Part shown: positions 33,578 to 36,068 of the stretch, piece by piece
Layout: each line of letters opens with the position of its first letter
Position numbering within the stretch: the first letter of the stretch is position 1
Source of the DNA: Gammaproteobacteria bacterium
GTDB lineage: Bacteria; Pseudomonadota; Gammaproteobacteria; Arenicellales; UBA868
Length of the DNA stretch: 36,068 bases
Reading direction: 5' to 3'
NCBI GenBank assembly: GCA_011523045.1
Contig: WTHR01000098.1
Span: forward strand, 2,653-38,720
Translations under genes and position numbers: made by a program
The notes under the pieces: generated by a model
What the model was told of the DNA's origin: nothing
What the model saw: only the letters and a program-made list of their open reading frames with translations
The model's database searches: none

Positions 33578-34846
33578 TCATCCTGCTGCCGACTGCGCGC
33601 TTTCCGCTTGCCGCTCGAACCACTTCACTGCTTCCTCATCCCATCCATCCATCCGTACGTAGGAAGACTGCCTGGGATCAGCGATCATGTGCGGGTCGAC
33701 CTCGATGCCAATGCCCTCAAGGAAGTTCACCAGACCGATGCGCTCAATCATTTCGCCGCAGCGCTCATGCTCGAGGCCATTCTCGGCCCAGAAGTCGATT
33801 GTGTTTTCTGCAATCTCAGTGATGGTCTCGTAGTCCTCTTCGGTCTCGAGCTTCATGAACGGCACGATTACCGTGCCCATCAGATCACCAATTTTGAGGG
33901 TCCGTTTACCCCCCATGAGAATCGTTACCCCGGTGTCTTCTCCCGGGGACAGGGCTTTAGGCACCACATTGAGACAGTGCATGCAGCGCACGCAGTTGCG
34001 GTTGTCGATCTCGAGGGAATCGTCATCCTTCAGACTCATGCATCGAGTCGGACAACGAGTGATGATGTTGTCGATAGTGTGCTGGCGACCTTTCTCAGCG
34101 ACGTAGTCTTTCCAGGCCTGCTGGTCTACCTTCATGTCGTCCCGCCAGGTACCGATCACCGCCATATCTGCGCGTTCGATTGAGTTCATGCAGTCGTTCG
34201 GGCATCCCGAGACCTTGAATTTGAACTTATAGGGAAGCGCCGGGCGATGCACATCGTCTGTGAAGTTGTTGACCAGGGTCCGGTGAATCTTGTGCTCATT
34301 GGCGCAGGACTGTTCACACCGTGCGCCGCCGACACATGACATCGCGGTGCGCACGCAGGGTCCGGCACCACCGAGGTCAAACCCATAGTCGTTGATCTCA
34401 TCGAAAAAGTGCTGCGTGTTCTCGGTCGTTGCGCCGATAAACATGATGTTGCCGGTTTGCCCATGAAAGGTCACAAGACCGGAGCCCCACTTTTCCCAAC
34501 TGTCTGCCAACTGGCGCAGCATATCGGTGCTGTAATGGTTGCCCGCCGGGGGCTGAACCCGCAGGGTGTGGAATTCTTTGGATTCCGGGAACTGCTGACC
34601 TACCTCTGAAAAGCGCGGGATAATCCCGCCGCCGTAACCGTAAACACTGACGGTGCCACCCTTCCAATAACCCTTGCGCGTTTCGTAGGAGTGCTCCAGT
34701 TGTCCGAGCAGGTCATTGGCGACGCCGTTGATACGCTCTGTCGGATGCTCGTCCCGAAGACGTTTGATACCCGAAATAAAACTCGGCCAGGGTCCATTCT
34801 CCAGCTCATCGAGCATGGGGGTGTCATGTTGCTTGTTGTCAGCCAT
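33578..34846 (-). CDS. dsrA: Dissimilatory sulfite reductase alpha subunit, oxidative type
   Basis: This 422-residue protein has the C-x5-C (171-177) and C-x3-C (215-219) motifs that bind the siroheme-linked 4Fe-4S cluster, the W-G-S-G-L-V-T-F-H-G-Q-T-G substrate region, and a ferredoxin domain with C-P-T-R-C and C-V-R-C-M-H-C. It is the first gene of the operon. ATG 34846 has AAGGGAG about ten bases upstream. A leader of about 150 bases would precede it if the predicted promoter is right. The oxidative direction is inferred from dsrEFH, dsrL and aprA. Confidence 0.97.
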   Translation of the reverse strand: MADNKQHDTPMLDELENGPWPSFISGIKRLRDEHPTERINGVANDLLGQLEHSYETRKGYWKGGTVSVYGYGGGIIPRFSEVGQQFPESKEFHTLRVQPPAGNHYSTDMLRQLADSWEKWGSGLVTFHGQTGNIMFIGATTENTQHFFDEINDYGFDLGGAGPCVRTAMSCVGGARCEQSCANEHKIHRTLVNNFTDDVHRPALPYKFKFKVSGCPNDCMNSIERADMAVIGTWRDDMKVDQQAWKDYVAEKGRQHTIDNIITRCPTRCMSLKDDDSLEIDNRNCVRCMHCLNVVPKALSPGEDTGVTILMGGKRTLKIGDLMGTVIVPFMKLETEEDYETITEIAENTIDFWAENGLEHERCGEMIERIGLVNFLEGIGIEVDPHMIADPRQSSYVRMDGWDEEAVKWFERQAESAQSAAG

Positions 34847-34934
34847 TTTCGTCGCGCTCCCTTCGGTGATCGCTTCTGTGCGCCAGTACCCGAACTGCTT
34901 TGCAACATCCTCCCTGAAGGTTTCATCCCCTCAA

Positions 34935-34950
34935 CAGACAGTTGCGTCTG
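34935..34950 (-). other. Small hairpin in the dsrA leader
   Basis: CAGAC (34935-34939) and GTCTG (34946-34950) pair around a six-base loop. The stem is only five base pairs, so a regulatory role is uncertain. It lies about 90 bases before the dsrA start, inside the predicted leader. Confidence 0.3.
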
Positions 34951-35006
34951 CAGAAACCCAGGGCGATTGTGCTCTTTGGCGTAGCACACGATTTGTGCCT
35001 GCGATC

Positions 35007-35012
35007 ATTCTA
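35007..35012 (-). promoter_or_regulatory. Putative -10 element of the dsr operon promoter
   Basis: The minus strand reads TAGAAT here, five of six to the sigma-70 consensus, with an A at the expected start (35000). No good -35 hexamer lies 16-18 bases upstream. That is typical for activator-dependent promoters, and the expected -35 zone is partly covered by the inverted repeat at 35033-35050. Confidence 0.45.
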
Positions 35013-35032
35013 TTGACCTCTCCCGCTGACGC

Positions 35033-35050
35033 CATTCCCCGGGGGGTATG
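35033..35050 (-). promoter_or_regulatory. Imperfect 8-2-8 inverted repeat, putative regulator site 1
   Basis: CATTCCCCGGGGGGTATG has arms CATTCCCC and GGGGTATG around a GG centre, with a single mismatch. Its centre (35041.5) would be at -41.5 from the predicted dsrA start, a class II activator position. Confidence 0.45.
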
Positions 35051-35068
35051 CGGTCAAAATCGCTGTTT

Positions 35069-35084
35069 TATCCCCTTGGGGATA
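35069..35084 (-). promoter_or_regulatory. Perfect 7-2-7 inverted repeat, putative regulator site 2
   Basis: TATCCCCTTGGGGATA has two perfectly complementary heptamers separated by two bases, the arrangement preferred by NarL and NarP. Each heptamer matches five of seven positions of the NarL consensus TACYYMT. The centre is at -76.5 from the predicted dsrA start and 35 bases from site 1. Confidence 0.55.
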
Positions 35085-35324
35085 GGCTGATTTTTGCAAC
35101 GCACAAAATTCACTTGGGGCGAGTGGGGTCTTTTTTTCGAACAAGTTCATGAAATCAGGGACTTAAAACAAAACGCCGCCCAAGAAGAAGAAAATCCTCC
35201 GAAATCTGTCAACCGCGCGGACGAAAATTCGACCGGAGATCAACCTTTTGGGGGAGTTTTCCGGCCGGGCCTGCGCTCTAGAATCAGGCTCCTCGGTTTA
35301 GTCCATTCCATCCGTTTATTCAAA

Positions 35325-36068
35325 ATGTATACAGGCAGTACCGCTTTGGCCCTTTTCGAAACCCGGGTAACACCGGTGCGGATCGACATGCCCAATCACT
35401 TCGGGGAAAGACTTAGCCAATATCAGCGAGCCATCGAGAACCTCGTTGTCGACATTAATGATCCGTACCAAATCTCAACTATCGAGCGCGCGGCGCTTGC
35501 CAGACGGATCGACAAGACCAACATGGTGATCTACCGCTTCGGGCCCGATTATGGGCAAGACCGAAGCGCGGTGACGGGGTTGACAGCTCAGCTCGGCCTG
35601 GGTGACCCGGATCAGAATTTGTATGCGGATGCTGATGGTCTTAGCTCGATTCAGGTGCATCCCGAAGGCGTCCGGCAGCGCTACATTCCCTACACCGACA
35701 AGAAACTCAACTGGCACACCGACGGTTACTATCACCGTCCGGACCGGATCATCCGGACAATGCTGTTGCATTGTGTTCGCCCGGCAATGGAGGGAGGTGC
35801 GCTGGAAGCGATTGATCACGAGATCATCTACGGACTGCTTCAGGAGCGTGACCCACGCCTCGCGGAAGCACTTTCACAACCGGATGCGATGACGATTCCT
35901 GAAAACGGGCTGGAGGGCCCGGCTTTTCGCGCCGAATGTTCAGGCCCGGTCTTTTTCGAGGAGTCCGGAACACTTCGGATGCGTTATACCGCCCGAAAGC
36001 ATAACGTTGTCTGGAAAGCGAATACCCTTACACGGGAGGCTGTCGGCGTCCTGGATGAGGTCCTGAAC
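35325..36068 (+). CDS. TauD/TfdA-like Fe(II)/2-oxoglutarate dioxygenase, 3' end cut off
   Basis: The frame is open from ATG 35325 to the window end (248 codons, no stop). It has the metal-binding H-x-D in L-N-W-H-T-D-G-Y-Y-H near residue 135; the distal histidine and the 2-oxoglutarate arginine would lie beyond the edge or near its end. Such enzymes hydroxylate substrates using Fe(II) and 2-oxoglutarate; TauD itself releases sulfite from taurine. The gene diverges from dsrA. No clear ribosome-binding site precedes the ATG, but no other start codon is close in this frame. The substrate is unknown; a sulfonate is attractive but unproven. Confidence 0.8.
   Translation, partial: MYTGSTALALFETRVTPVRIDMPNHFGERLSQYQRAIENLVVDINDPYQISTIERAALARRIDKTNMVIYRFGPDYGQDRSAVTGLTAQLGLGDPDQNLYADADGLSSIQVHPEGVRQRYIPYTDKKLNWHTDGYYHRPDRIIRTMLLHCVRPAMEGGALEAIDHEIIYGLLQERDPRLAEALSQPDAMTIPENGLEGPAFRAECSGPVFFEESGTLRMRYTARKHNVVWKANTLTREAVGVLDEVLN

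Larger units (their letters stand above)
34847..35324. other. 478-base divergent intergenic region between dsrA and the dioxygenase gene
   Basis: No gene is seen in this stretch. It contains the predicted dsrA leader, the TAGAAT -10, two inverted repeats and, further right, a purine/T-rich part with TTCATGAA (35146-35153). A second TAGAAT (35279-35284, plus strand) could be the -10 of the dioxygenase gene. A TGTCAA at 35207-35212 (TTGACA on the minus strand) has no matching -10. Confidence 0.6.

Noticed and set aside
34861-34989. Leader peptide before dsrA (start codons after GAGGGG and GGGAGG)
   Set aside because: The purine runs abut the start codons with no spacing, and the frame continues as a shadow far into dsrA.
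35207-35212. Perfect TTGACA (minus strand) as the dsrA -35
   Set aside because: No acceptable -10 lies 16-18 bases downstream on that strand, and the leader would be very long.

Overview
The window comes from a sulfur-oxidising gammaproteobacterium. The evidence is a near-complete oxidative (reverse) dissimilatory sulfite reductase operon, dsrABEFHCMKLJOPNR, on the minus strand at the right, and the 3' end of aprA (APS reductase alpha subunit) at the left edge. Between them lies the typical gammaproteobacterial mlaC-ibaG-murA // kdsD-lptCAB-rpoN-ptsN-rapZ neighbourhood. All assignments rest on motif recognition and synteny; no database search was run.

Layout. 1-421: end of aprA and its terminator. 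503-3629: a TPR protein (+) converging on a PP2C phosphatase and a Hanks-type kinase (-). 3646-5580: a GNAT protein and tatC, tatB, tatA (-). 5828-11755 (-): murA, monothiol glutaredoxin, ibaG/bolA, mlaC, a large RND/MMPL exporter and a DUF72 protein. 11857-20378 (+): kdsD, lptC, lptA, lptB, rpoN, ptsN, rapZ, HPr, enzyme I and a small S24/LexA-like protein. 20398-22148/22178 (-): a NarL-type regulator and a NarX-type sensor. 22275-34846 (-): the dsr operon. 35325-36068 (+): a divergent TauD/TfdA-type dioxygenase, cut by the window edge.

How the genes work together. DsrE/F/H and DsrC carry sulfur to DsrAB, DsrL supplies or removes electrons, and the DsrMKJOP membrane complex connects to the quinone pool and periplasm. 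DsrN is thought to amidate siroheme, and DsrR is an accessory A-type protein. The sulfite produced is substrate for AprBA, whose alpha subunit ends at the left edge. DsrO carries a twin-arginine signal, and tatABC is in the same window. The middle block covers lipid and LPS transport, peptidoglycan precursor synthesis and a nitrogen-type phosphotransferase relay.

Most interesting points. (1) The NarL-like regulator retains the NarL-type recognition helix. The dsrA upstream region holds a perfect 7-2-7 inverted repeat and a second, imperfect one; these would centre at -76.5 and -41.5 from a plausible -10 box. This suggests that the two-component pair at the distal end of the operon controls dsr. 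(2) The sensor has almost no periplasmic domain, so it is unlikely to sense nitrate as NarX does. (3) LptA carries two C-terminal SH3b-like domains while the neighbouring LptC is C-terminally short. (4) MlaC stands without MlaFEDB and beside an RND exporter instead. (5) A small S24-fold protein without the expected catalytic lysine is translationally coupled to enzyme I.
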